Below, piece after piece: positions 1 to 6,209 of a stretch of DNA of 7,998 nucleotides. A program made the position numbers and the translations under genes. This DNA comes from Candidatus Eiseniibacteriota bacterium (GTDB taxonomy: Bacteria; Eisenbacteria; RBG-16-71-46): positions 1 to 7,998 of the forward strand of contig JAHFBX010000055.1 of the NCBI GenBank assembly GCA_023249815.1, given 5' to 3'. The first letter of the stretch is position 1. The number at the start of each line of letters is the position of its first letter. The notes under the pieces are model-generated. The model saw only the letters and a program-made list of their open reading frames with translations, was not told the DNA's origin and did no database searches.

Positions 1-1
1 G

Positions 2-907
2 CGGCAGTGGTCGGAGCTGCGCCGGCACGCGCACGTGCGCGGCGTGGAGTTGTTCGGCGACGCGCCGATCTTCGTCTCACTCGACAGCGCCGACGTGTGG
101 GCTCGGCCGGAGCTGTTCCTGCTCGATGCCGCCCGCCGCCCCACCGTAGTCGCCGGCGTGCCGCCGGACTACTTCAGCGCCACGGGCCAGCTGTGGGGGA
201 ATCCGCTCTACCGCTGGGAAGCGCACGCGGCGGAGGACTTCGCGTGGTGGCGCGCGCGCATCGGGCAGCTTGCGGCACAGGTGGACTTGGTGCGGCTCGA
301 TCACTTCATCGGCTTCGTGCGCCACTGGGAGGTCCCGGCCGGTGCTCCGGACGCACGCATCGGCACGTGGCGGGAAGGTCCCGGCGAGGCGCTGTTCCTG
401 GCACTCGAACGCGAACTCGGCCGGCTGCCGCTCGTGGCCGAGGACCTGGGCGAGACGGGCCCCGACGTGGAAGGACTACGAGACCGGCTCGGGCTCGCCG
501 GTATGCGCGTGCTCCAGTTCGCGTTCGGCGGCGACTCGAAGCACCCGTTCCTGCCGCGGAACCTGGTGGAGCACTGCGTCGCCTACACCGGCACGCACGA
601 CAACGACACCACGCACGGCTGGTGGGCGACGCTCGGCGAGCACGAGCGGCGCTTCGCGCGCGAGCAGCTCGGCACCACCTCGGGTGACATCGCGTGGGAC
701 CTGATCCACGCCGGCCTCGCCTCGCGGGCGGACCTGTTCGTGACGCCGATGCAGGACGTGTTGTCGCTCGGCAGCGAGGCGCGCTTCAACACACCGGGGA
801 CCCCGAGCGGCAACTGGTCGTGGCGGCTCGCGGAGGGCCAGTGGACGAGTGAGATCGTCGCCCGACTGCGCGAGGCGACCGCCTCCACGGGCCGGCTGCG
901 TCGCTGA
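2..907 (+). CDS. malQ: 4-alpha-glucanotransferase (amylomaltase, GH77), C-terminal part, 5' end outside window
   Basis: This cytoplasmic enzyme cuts an alpha-1,4-glucan and transfers the segment to another glucan or glucose, in maltodextrin and glycogen use. The frame is open from base 2 to a TGA at 905-907, giving 301 residues; the family is about 500, so roughly the first 190 are missing. All three GH77 catalytic acids are visible: nucleophile Asp100 in VRLDHF, acid/base Glu147 in VAEDLG and Asp200 in GTHDNDTT. Their spacing (47 and 53 residues) matches known amylomaltases. Other family blocks are WEVPAG, GMRVLQFAF, PMQDVL (from residue 249) and the C-terminal SGNWSWR. A GTG at 35 lies inside the conserved barrel and is not the true start. 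tal follows 88 bases downstream on the same strand, so these may share a carbohydrate operon. The reading frame is intact, and the identity is certain at family level. Confidence 0.96.
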   Translation, partial: RQWSELRRHAHVRGVELFGDAPIFVSLDSADVWARPELFLLDAARRPTVVAGVPPDYFSATGQLWGNPLYRWEAHAAEDFAWWRARIGQLAAQVDLVRLDHFIGFVRHWEVPAGAPDARIGTWREGPGEALFLALERELGRLPLVAEDLGETGPDVEGLRDRLGLAGMRVLQFAFGGDSKHPFLPRNLVEHCVAYTGTHDNDTTHGWWATLGEHERRFAREQLGTTSGDIAWDLIHAGLASRADLFVTPMQDVLSLGSEARFNTPGTPSGNWSWRLAEGQWTSEIVARLREATASTGRLRR

Positions 908-985
908 ACGACGTGGGCCTTGCGTCGGGGCCTGCCTCGTCGGATGCTGCTCACCTCCACCCGCATCACGATCCACTCCACCGAC

Positions 986-989
986 GGAG
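986..989 (+). promoter_or_regulatory. Ribosome binding site of tal
   Basis: GGAG lies six bases before the ATG at 996. It selects that start over the in-frame upstream extension, whose translation is proline- and arginine-rich and unlike any transaldolase N-terminus. I see no convincing promoter or terminator in the 88-base malQ-tal spacer, only a weak 5-bp inverted repeat (909-913 with 923-927). Confidence 0.7.
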
Positions 990-995
990 TACCCG

Positions 996-2147
996 ATGCT
1001 GAGCCGTGCCAAGCAACTCCTGCCGCTCGGCCAAAGCGTGTGGCTCGATTTCATCCGCCGCGGCCACCTGCTCTCGGGCGAATTCGACCGCGACGTGACC
1101 GAGGCCGGCATCGTGGGCGTGACGTCCAACCCGACCATCTTCCAGCAGGCCATCACCGGCAGCTCCGACTACGACGCCGCGCTCCACGACGGCATCGCGC
1201 GAGAGCTCGAAGGCGAACCACTGTTCGAGGCGCTGGCGCTGGACGACATTCGCATGGCGTGCGACAAGCTGATGTCGCTCTACGAGGGCTCGGCCGGGCT
1301 GGACGGGCGTGTGAGTCTCGAAGTGAGCCCGCGGCTCGCGCGCGACACCCCCAGCACCATCGCCGCCGCCGCACGACTGCACGCCGCGGCCGATCGCGTC
1401 AACGTCATGATCAAGATCCCCGCCACGCGCGAAGGCCTGCCCGCGATCACCGCCACGCTCGGCGCGGGCATCAGCGTGAACGTGACGCTCATCTTCTCGG
1501 TGGCGCGCTACGGCGAGGTCATGGACGCGTGGATGCGCGGGCTCGAGCAGCTCGCGGCTGCGGGTGGCGACTTGAAATCGGTTCGCTCCGTGGCGTCGTT
1601 CTTCGTGTCGCGCGTGGACACCAAGGTGGACGCGGCGATCGAACAGCGCCTCGCGACGTTGCCGGCGGGTTCGACCGAGCGCCTCGAACTCGAATCGCTG
1701 CGCGGCCTGGCCGCCGTGGCGAACGCCCGGCTCGCCTACGCCGCGTTCGAGCGGACCATCGCGACGCCGCGCTTCGCCGCACTGCGTGCGAAGGGCGCGC
1801 ACGTCCAGCGCCCGCTGTGGGCGTCCACGAGCACGAAGAATCCCGCCTACCGCGACGTGCTGTATGTCGAGGAGCTGATCGGCCCCGACACGGTGAACAC
1901 CATGCCTCCCGCCACGCTCGTCGCGTTCAACGAGCACGGCAAGGTCGAATCGCGCATACGGCGGGACGTCCCCGGTGCCCGCGCGGTGTTCGATCGCCTG
2001 ACGCGCGCCGGCGTGCCCGTGGGCGCGCTCATCGACGAACTGGAGTCCGAAGGCGTGCGCGCGTTTGCGAAGTCGTACGACGACCTTCTCTCGGCGCTCG
2101 AGGCGCGCCTGCGCGAACTGCTCGCGCAGCGAGGGGCCGGCCATTGA
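996..2147 (+). CDS. tal: Transaldolase (long form, about 383 residues)
   Basis: Transaldolase moves a three-carbon dihydroxyacetone unit between sedoheptulose 7-phosphate and glyceraldehyde 3-phosphate in the non-oxidative pentose phosphate pathway (cytoplasm). The N-terminus KQLLPLGQSVWLDFIRR is typical of the long bacterial transaldolases. The first family signature, GVTSNPTIF, covers residues 41-49. The second, VMIKIPATREG, carries the Schiff-base lysine at Lys140. Later blocks are VNVTLIFS, SVASFFVSRVD, LWASTSTKNP and GPDTVNTMPP, in the expected order. The 383-residue length fits the long type found in actinobacteria and cyanobacteria, and in the transaldolase half of Tal-Pgi fusions, rather than the short 215-residue type. 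The ATG at 996 is chosen for its GGAG box and the N-terminal match. The gene ends in TGA overlapping the likely pgi start, so translation of the two is probably coupled. Confidence 0.96.
   Translation: MLSRAKQLLPLGQSVWLDFIRRGHLLSGEFDRDVTEAGIVGVTSNPTIFQQAITGSSDYDAALHDGIARELEGEPLFEALALDDIRMACDKLMSLYEGSAGLDGRVSLEVSPRLARDTPSTIAAAARLHAAADRVNVMIKIPATREGLPAITATLGAGISVNVTLIFSVARYGEVMDAWMRGLEQLAAAGGDLKSVRSVASFFVSRVDTKVDAAIEQRLATLPAGSTERLELESLRGLAAVANARLAYAAFERTIATPRFAALRAKGAHVQRPLWASTSTKNPAYRDVLYVEELIGPDTVNTMPPATLVAFNEHGKVESRIRRDVPGARAVFDRLTRAGVPVGALIDELESEGVRAFAKSYDDLLSALEARLRELLAQRGAGH
2131..2136 (+). promoter_or_regulatory. Ribosome binding site of pgi, inside the tal 3' end
   Basis: GAGGGG lies seven bases before the TTG at 2144. 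It supports independent, translationally coupled initiation of pgi at a TTG sharing bases with the tal stop (TTGA), rather than reading through as a fusion. An in-frame GTG at 2198 is the next candidate start but has no comparable box. Confidence 0.6.
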
Positions 2148-3841
2148 GCGGCACCCGCGTCGCCGCGGGAGCGTTCACCGAGCGGATCGCGTCGCGAGTG
2201 AAGGCTTTGCGCGCCGCGTACTGGCCGCGTCTGCTGCTCGCCCGAGATGCCCGCCTGTGGGGCGACGCGCCGAGCCGGGTCGAAGCCGTGGGACAGCGGC
2301 TGGGCTGGGTGCATGCCCCGAGGGCGATGCGCACACGCACGCGCGAGTTCCTCGACCTCGCGGCGAACGTCTCAGCGGTCGGCTTCACGCGCGTACTCCT
2401 GCTCGGCATGGGGGGTTCGAGCCTGGCGCCCGAGGTGCTGTCGCAGGTCTTCCCTGCGAAGCGCCGCGGGCTGCCGCTGCACGTCTTGGACGACACCTCT
2501 CCCGCCGCGGTGCGCGCGGCGCTCGCGGCCGGAGATCCGGCGCGCACGCTGGTCGTGGTGTCGTCCAAGTCCGGCGGCACGGTCGAGGTCACGTCGTTCG
2601 AGCGGGCCTGCTTCGCGCACGCGACCGCGGTCCTGGGGGGCAACGCCGGCCAATCGTTCGTGGCCATCACCGACCCGGGCACCGCGCTCGAAGCGCACGC
2701 ACGCGAGCGCGGCTACCGCCAGACGTTCACGAACCCCGCCGACATCGGCGGCCGCTATTCGGCGATCTCGTGCTTCGGCTTGGTCCCGGCCACACTGCTG
2801 GGGCTGGACGCGGAGGCGCTGTGTCGCGAGGCGAGAGCCGAGCTCACCGACTTCGAGCAGGCCGGCACGGCCTTGGAGATCGGCGCGGCGCTGGGAGAGA
2901 TGGCGCTCGCGGGTCGCAACAAGCTCACGCTCGTGCTGCCTCCGGAACTGGCACCGCTCGGTGGCTGGATCGAGCAGCTCGTCGCCGAGAGCACCGGCAA
3001 GGACGGCCGCGGCATCCTGCCGGTGGACGGCGAACGCCTTGCCGAACCGAGTGCGTATGCCAACGACCGAGTGTTCGTCTCCGTCTGCCTGGGTGCCACA
3101 CCCGTCGCGATGGCCGGGACACTCGATCGACTCACTGCCGCGGGACACCCCGTCATCCGCTGGCTGCGCCGTTCCGCCGACGAGATCGGCGCGGAGTTCG
3201 TGCGCTGGGAGCTCGTCACGGCCGTCGCGAGCGCCGTGCTGGGCGTGAACCCGTTCGACGAGCCGAACGTGGCCGAGGCGAAGGCCGCGACGAAGGACGT
3301 GCTCGCGCGGGCGGCCGCAAATGGCGAACTGCCGCGGTCCGATCCGCGGGCTCGTTCGGGAGCGCTCACGCTCTACGCACCGGCGCACGTCGCGGTGGCC
3401 GGCGCGGGCGCGCGAGACTGGGCGGCGGCGTTCCTGGCGCTCTTGCGCCCTGGCGACTACGCGGCCGTGCTGGCGTGGGTCACGCGCACGGACTCGCGTC
3501 ACGCGCTGCTCGCTCGACTGAGGCACGCGATCCGCCACGCCAGCCGCGCGGCGACCACGCTCGGCTACGGGCCACGCTACCTGCACTCCACGGGACAGCT
3601 TCACAAGGGCGGCCCCGCCACGGGGGTTTTTCTACAAGTCACGACCGAGTCTGGTGACGAACCGATCCCCGGCGAGTCGTACGGCTTTCGCGTGCTCAAC
3701 GAAGCGCAGGCTGCTGGCGACCTGCGCGTGCTCTCCGATCACGGCCTGCGCGTGATGCGGGTGCACGTGAGTGGTGAGCCCGACGCGGGACTCCTCGAGC
3801 TCGCGTCAGCGTTCGAACAGGCGGCCAGCGTCCGCAGCTGA
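2144..3841 (+). CDS. pgi: Glucose-6-phosphate isomerase, of the type found in Tal-Pgi fusions
   Basis: The enzyme interconverts glucose 6-phosphate and fructose 6-phosphate in glycolysis and gluconeogenesis (cytoplasm). From the TTG at 2144 it has 565 residues. It shows two sugar-isomerase (SIS) folds. GMGGSS at residues 88-93 and SSKSGGT at 140-146 are phosphate-binding loops. DIGGRYSAIS from residue 200 matches the first PGI signature and includes the conserved Arg204. Further on are LGVNPFDEPNVAEAKAAT and, near the C-terminus, HSTGQLHKGGP with His487 and Lys488. This layout resembles the isomerase half of proteins annotated as bifunctional transaldolase/phosphoglucose isomerase more than E. 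coli Pgi. It overlaps the tal stop by four bases in the -1 frame. The same frame happens to stay open through nearly all of tal, but there its translation is arginine-rich shadow, so the start was placed by ribosome binding site and domain limits. Family identity is firm; the exact start is less so. Confidence 0.94.
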   Translation: MSGTRVAAGAFTERIASRVKALRAAYWPRLLLARDARLWGDAPSRVEAVGQRLGWVHAPRAMRTRTREFLDLAANVSAVGFTRVLLLGMGGSSLAPEVLSQVFPAKRRGLPLHVLDDTSPAAVRAALAAGDPARTLVVVSSKSGGTVEVTSFERACFAHATAVLGGNAGQSFVAITDPGTALEAHARERGYRQTFTNPADIGGRYSAISCFGLVPATLLGLDAEALCREARAELTDFEQAGTALEIGAALGEMALAGRNKLTLVLPPELAPLGGWIEQLVAESTGKDGRGILPVDGERLAEPSAYANDRVFVSVCLGATPVAMAGTLDRLTAAGHPVIRWLRRSADEIGAEFVRWELVTAVASAVLGVNPFDEPNVAEAKAATKDVLARAAANGELPRSDPRARSGALTLYAPAHVAVAGAGARDWAAAFLALLRPGDYAAVLAWVTRTDSRHALLARLRHAIRHASRAATTLGYGPRYLHSTGQLHKGGPATGVFLQVTTESGDEPIPGESYGFRVLNEAQAAGDLRVLSDHGLRVMRVHVSGEPDAGLLELASAFEQAASVRS

Positions 3842-3866
3842 CGCCACCGCGCCCGTCAGCCGCGAG

Positions 3867-3884
3867 GTGGCGCGCGGGCGCCAC
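3867..3884 (+). terminator. GC-rich hairpin after pgi, possible terminator without a T-tract
   Basis: A perfect 7-bp stem (GTGGCGC, 3867-3873, pairing with GCGCCAC, 3878-3884) with the 4-base loop GCGG begins 25 bases after the pgi stop. It could grow by three pairs (GAG with CTC) if one G bulges. No run of T follows, so it is not a classical intrinsic terminator. It may instead stabilise the operon mRNA end or affect expression of the next gene, whose possible promoter overlaps it. Confidence 0.35.
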
Positions 3885-3889
3885 TCGGC

Positions 3890-3895
3890 TACACT
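3890..3895 (+). promoter_or_regulatory. Possible -10 box for the TlpA-like gene
   Basis: TACACT resembles a sigma-70 -10 element. A transcript starting a few bases downstream would leave a leader of about 30 bases before the ATG at 3933 and would exclude the in-frame ATG at 3897. The region 17 bases upstream (GTGGCG) is not a recognisable -35 box and lies in the hairpin stem, so this is a weak suggestion only. Confidence 0.2.
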
Positions 3896-3932
3896 CATGT
3901 TCCGCACCCCCCCTGACACCCTGGAAAACCGC

Positions 3933-5201
3933 ATGCGACCTGCTTGGCATCTCCTGGCGATCGGCCGACGCGGCCTGCCCGCGCTGTTCGCGCTTCTCAT
4001 GCTGCTCGGGGCCACGCCGCCGCCGGCGCCGCCCAGCAAGCCGGCCTCGCCGGGTGCCCGCGCCACCGTGCAGCGTGACCTCGCGGCCCGCCGTGCGCTC
4101 GAGGGTGTCACCGAGCGCTATCGCACGCTTCGTGGTTACCATCTCGAAGGACGCGGAGCGTCGAAGCTGACGAGCGCGCAGGGCGAGAACGAGAACATCA
4201 CCTGGGTGCGCTTCCTCGTGTCGCGGCCGAACCGCAACGCGAGCGAGATCCGCACCGCCGACATGACAACCCGGCTCGTGATGGACGGCGACAGCCTGTG
4301 GACGGCGCTGCCCGAGCTGGGGCAGTACCAGGTCCAGGCCGTTTCCACGGTGCGCGCCAGCGTGGACAGCGCGATGTTCGCGCGCCAGTTCGACCCTGCC
4401 GAGGAGTACGGGCGATTGCTCGAGACGGTCGTCGCCATGCGCGCGCTCGGGCGCGACACCGTGCACACCAACGCCGGCATCGTGATGTGCGACCGCTACG
4501 CGGTGACCACGACGGCCGCCACGCAGGTCGCGGAAGGCATCAAGGTGCATCCGCGCGTCCTGTGGGTGGATCCGGCCACGCGCATGGTACTTCTGGACTC
4601 CGTGAGCATCGATCAACAGCATCCGCAGCTGGGCGCGATCACGTCCGTGAACGTGACGCGCATGGTCGTGGCGAAGCCGGATCCCGTGTTCGCCGCCGAC
4701 GCATTCCGGTTCAAGCCGAGTCACGACCTGAAGCGGGTCCGGCGCTTCTCGCGACAGTCGGCCGAGCACGCGGCGCTCGAAGGCCAGCCGGCCAGCGACT
4801 TCACGCTCGAGACGCTGGCCGGTTCGAAGTCGGTGAAGCTATCGGAGCTGAAGGGCCAGGTCGTGCTGCTCGACTTCTGGGCGACGTGGTGCGGTCCGTG
4901 CCGAGGCTGGCTGCCGATCGTGGCCAAGGCGCATCGCGAGTATGGCTCCAAGGGTTTGAAGGTCTATGCCGTGAACGAGCGCGAGGCCGAGCCGAAGGTG
5001 CGTGACTATCTTGCCCGGCAGAAGCTGGACGTTCCCGTGCTCATGGATCGCAGCGGCACGGTCGGCTCGATGTACCGGGCGAGTTCGATCCCGCTCACCG
5101 TGGTCGTGGGCCGCGACGGCAGGGTTGTCCGCGTGCTCGTCGGTCTGCACGGCGAGGAAGATCTGCGGGACGTGCTCGCGGAGGCCGGGCTCGTTCTATA
5201 G
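3933..5201 (+). CDS. Exported two-domain protein: DUF2092/LolA-like domain plus TlpA/ResA-like thioredoxin domain
   Basis: This is a probable periplasmic or membrane-anchored thiol-disulfide oxidoreductase of 422 residues. The N-terminus has positive charges up to about residue 13, then the hydrophobic stretch LPALFALLMLLGA, then a proline-rich segment: a Sec signal peptide or single anchor, with no lipobox cysteine. Residues about 45-270 look like the beta-rich DUF2092/LolA-type fold (for example DGDSLWTALPELGQYQV from residue 118); this assignment is tentative. From Gly284 a TlpA-like domain follows: GQPASDFTLETL, then VVLLDFWATWCGPC with active-site Cys320 and Cys323, and cis-Pro387 in SSIPLT. 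A third cysteine, Cys186, sits in the N-terminal domain. The ATG at 3933 is preferred because GGA lies seven bases upstream and the signal peptide then begins properly; an ATG at 3897 would add 12 residues. No cytochrome c maturation gene is nearby, so the substrate is unknown. Confidence 0.85.
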   Translation: MRPAWHLLAIGRRGLPALFALLMLLGATPPPAPPSKPASPGARATVQRDLAARRALEGVTERYRTLRGYHLEGRGASKLTSAQGENENITWVRFLVSRPNRNASEIRTADMTTRLVMDGDSLWTALPELGQYQVQAVSTVRASVDSAMFARQFDPAEEYGRLLETVVAMRALGRDTVHTNAGIVMCDRYAVTTTAATQVAEGIKVHPRVLWVDPATRMVLLDSVSIDQQHPQLGAITSVNVTRMVVAKPDPVFAADAFRFKPSHDLKRVRRFSRQSAEHAALEGQPASDFTLETLAGSKSVKLSELKGQVVLLDFWATWCGPCRGWLPIVAKAHREYGSKGLKVYAVNEREAEPKVRDYLARQKLDVPVLMDRSGTVGSMYRASSIPLTVVVGRDGRVVRVLVGLHGEEDLRDVLAEAGLVL

Positions 5202-5212
5202 CGCTCGGACCC

Positions 5213-6163
5213 TCACGCGCCCGCAAACCACCCCGCGGCCAGCGCCAGGTCCACGTTGCCCCCGGACAGGATCACGCCGACGCGCGCATTCGGAACCCGC
5301 ACGCGGCCCGAGAGCAGGGCGGCCACGGGGAGCGCTCCGGTGGGTTCGACCACGAGCTTCGTCCGCTCCCACAGGAAGCGCATCGCGCCGATCACCTCGC
5401 GGTCGTCGCAGGCCACGAACTCGTGCGCGTAGCGCCGCACCAGCGCCAGCGTGAGGTCCGAGAGCGACGGCGTGCGCGCGCCGTCGCAGATCGTGTCGAC
5501 GTGCTCGGCCCGCTCCAGCACGCCGCTTCGGAACGACCGGCCGCCGTCGTCTCCCGTTTCGGGCTCTACGCCGATCACGCGCGTGCCATGCCCCGCGACC
5601 GCGGCCGCGAGCGCCGTGCCCGAGAGCAGCCCGCCGCCGCCCACCGGAGCCAGTAACGCGTCCAACGCTCCCACCTCCTCGAACAACTCGGCCGCCGCGG
5701 TGCCCTGCCCCGCCGCGATGTCGGGATGGTCGAACGGCGGCATCAGCGTGACGCCACGCTCGCGCGCGATGCGTTCGGCGAGACCTTCGCGCGCTTCACC
5801 GAGCAGGTCGTAGTGCAGGATCTCGGCGCCGTAGCCGCGCGTGGCGGCGACCTTCGCGGCCGGGGCGAACGACGGCATCACGACCGTGGCGGGCACGCCG
5901 TGCAGTCGAGCGGCCAGCGCGGCCGCTTGGGCGTGATTGCCGGAGGAATAGCTGACGATCCCGCGCGCGCGCCGCTCGGGTTCGAGTCCCCCCATGAAGT
6001 TCCACGCGCCCCGGAACTTGAACGCGCCGACACGCTGGAGGTTCTCGCACTTCAGGAACACGCGCGCGCCGCAGGCTGCGTCGAGCTGCCGGCTCGTGAA
6101 TACTGGCGTGCGGTGCGCCACGCCCGCGACGCGCTCGCGCGCCGTGGCGAGGCGCGCGGTCAT
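5213..6163 (-). CDS. PLP-dependent serine/threonine dehydratase family (serine racemase / hydroxyaspartate dehydratase-like)
   Basis: This is a fold-type II PLP enzyme that probably eliminates the beta-hydroxyl of serine, threonine or 3-hydroxyaspartate to give a keto acid and ammonia. With the ATG at 6163 it has 316 residues and the catalytic domain only, with no C-terminal ACT-like regulatory domain as in IlvA. The PLP lysine is Lys49 in GAFKFRG. SSGNHAQA holds the substrate carboxylate, the glycine loop GGGGLLSG at 175-182 binds the PLP phosphate, and Ser300 in LSGGNVDL should face the pyridine nitrogen. Glu200, Gly204 and Asp206 (in VEPETGDD) match the Mg-binding site of eukaryotic serine racemases. 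The start is uncertain: the ATG at 6163 fits the family N-terminus but has no ribosome binding site; GTG at 6205 and GTG at 6229 are in frame, the last overlapping fumC. It follows fumC closely, so cotranscription is likely. The exact substrate cannot be read from sequence. Confidence 0.9.
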   Translation of the reverse strand: MTARLATARERVAGVAHRTPVFTSRQLDAACGARVFLKCENLQRVGAFKFRGAWNFMGGLEPERRARGIVSYSSGNHAQAAALAARLHGVPATVVMPSFAPAAKVAATRGYGAEILHYDLLGEAREGLAERIARERGVTLMPPFDHPDIAAGQGTAAAELFEEVGALDALLAPVGGGGLLSGTALAAAVAGHGTRVIGVEPETGDDGGRSFRSGVLERAEHVDTICDGARTPSLSDLTLALVRRYAHEFVACDDREVIGAMRFLWERTKLVVEPTGALPVAALLSGRVRVPNARVGVILSGGNVDLALAAGWFAGA

Positions 6164-6209
6164 GTCGGCGTGGTCGGGAAGGCCGTGTTCCCGAGCGTGG
6201 TTCACGCGC

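Noticed and set aside
920..2143. A very long plus-strand open frame that runs through tal in the -1 frame and continues into pgi.
   Set aside because: Its translation over tal is arginine- and alanine-rich without any motif, as expected from an off-frame reading of GC-rich coding DNA. Only the part from about 2144 is a real protein (Pgi).
966..2144. A 392-residue minus-strand open frame opposite tal.
   Set aside because: Its composition is rich in Arg, His and Gly with no recognisable domain, and it lies fully antisense to a certain gene. It is a GC-driven shadow.
2120..2147. Programmed -1 frameshifting to make a Tal-Pgi fusion.
   Set aside because: No canonical slippery heptamer is in register before the tal stop, and a good ribosome binding site already explains pgi translation. 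Kept only as a remote option in the junction finding.
3897..3932. ATG at 3897 as the start of the redoxin gene.
   Set aside because: It would put 12 extra residues, including acidic ones, before the signal peptide, and it has no ribosome binding site. The ATG at 3933 gives a normal signal peptide.
2372..4769. Long minus-strand open frames opposite pgi and the redoxin gene (about 410 and 357 residues).
   Set aside because: They lie antisense to well-supported genes, have shadow-like composition, and show no motif or ribosome binding site.
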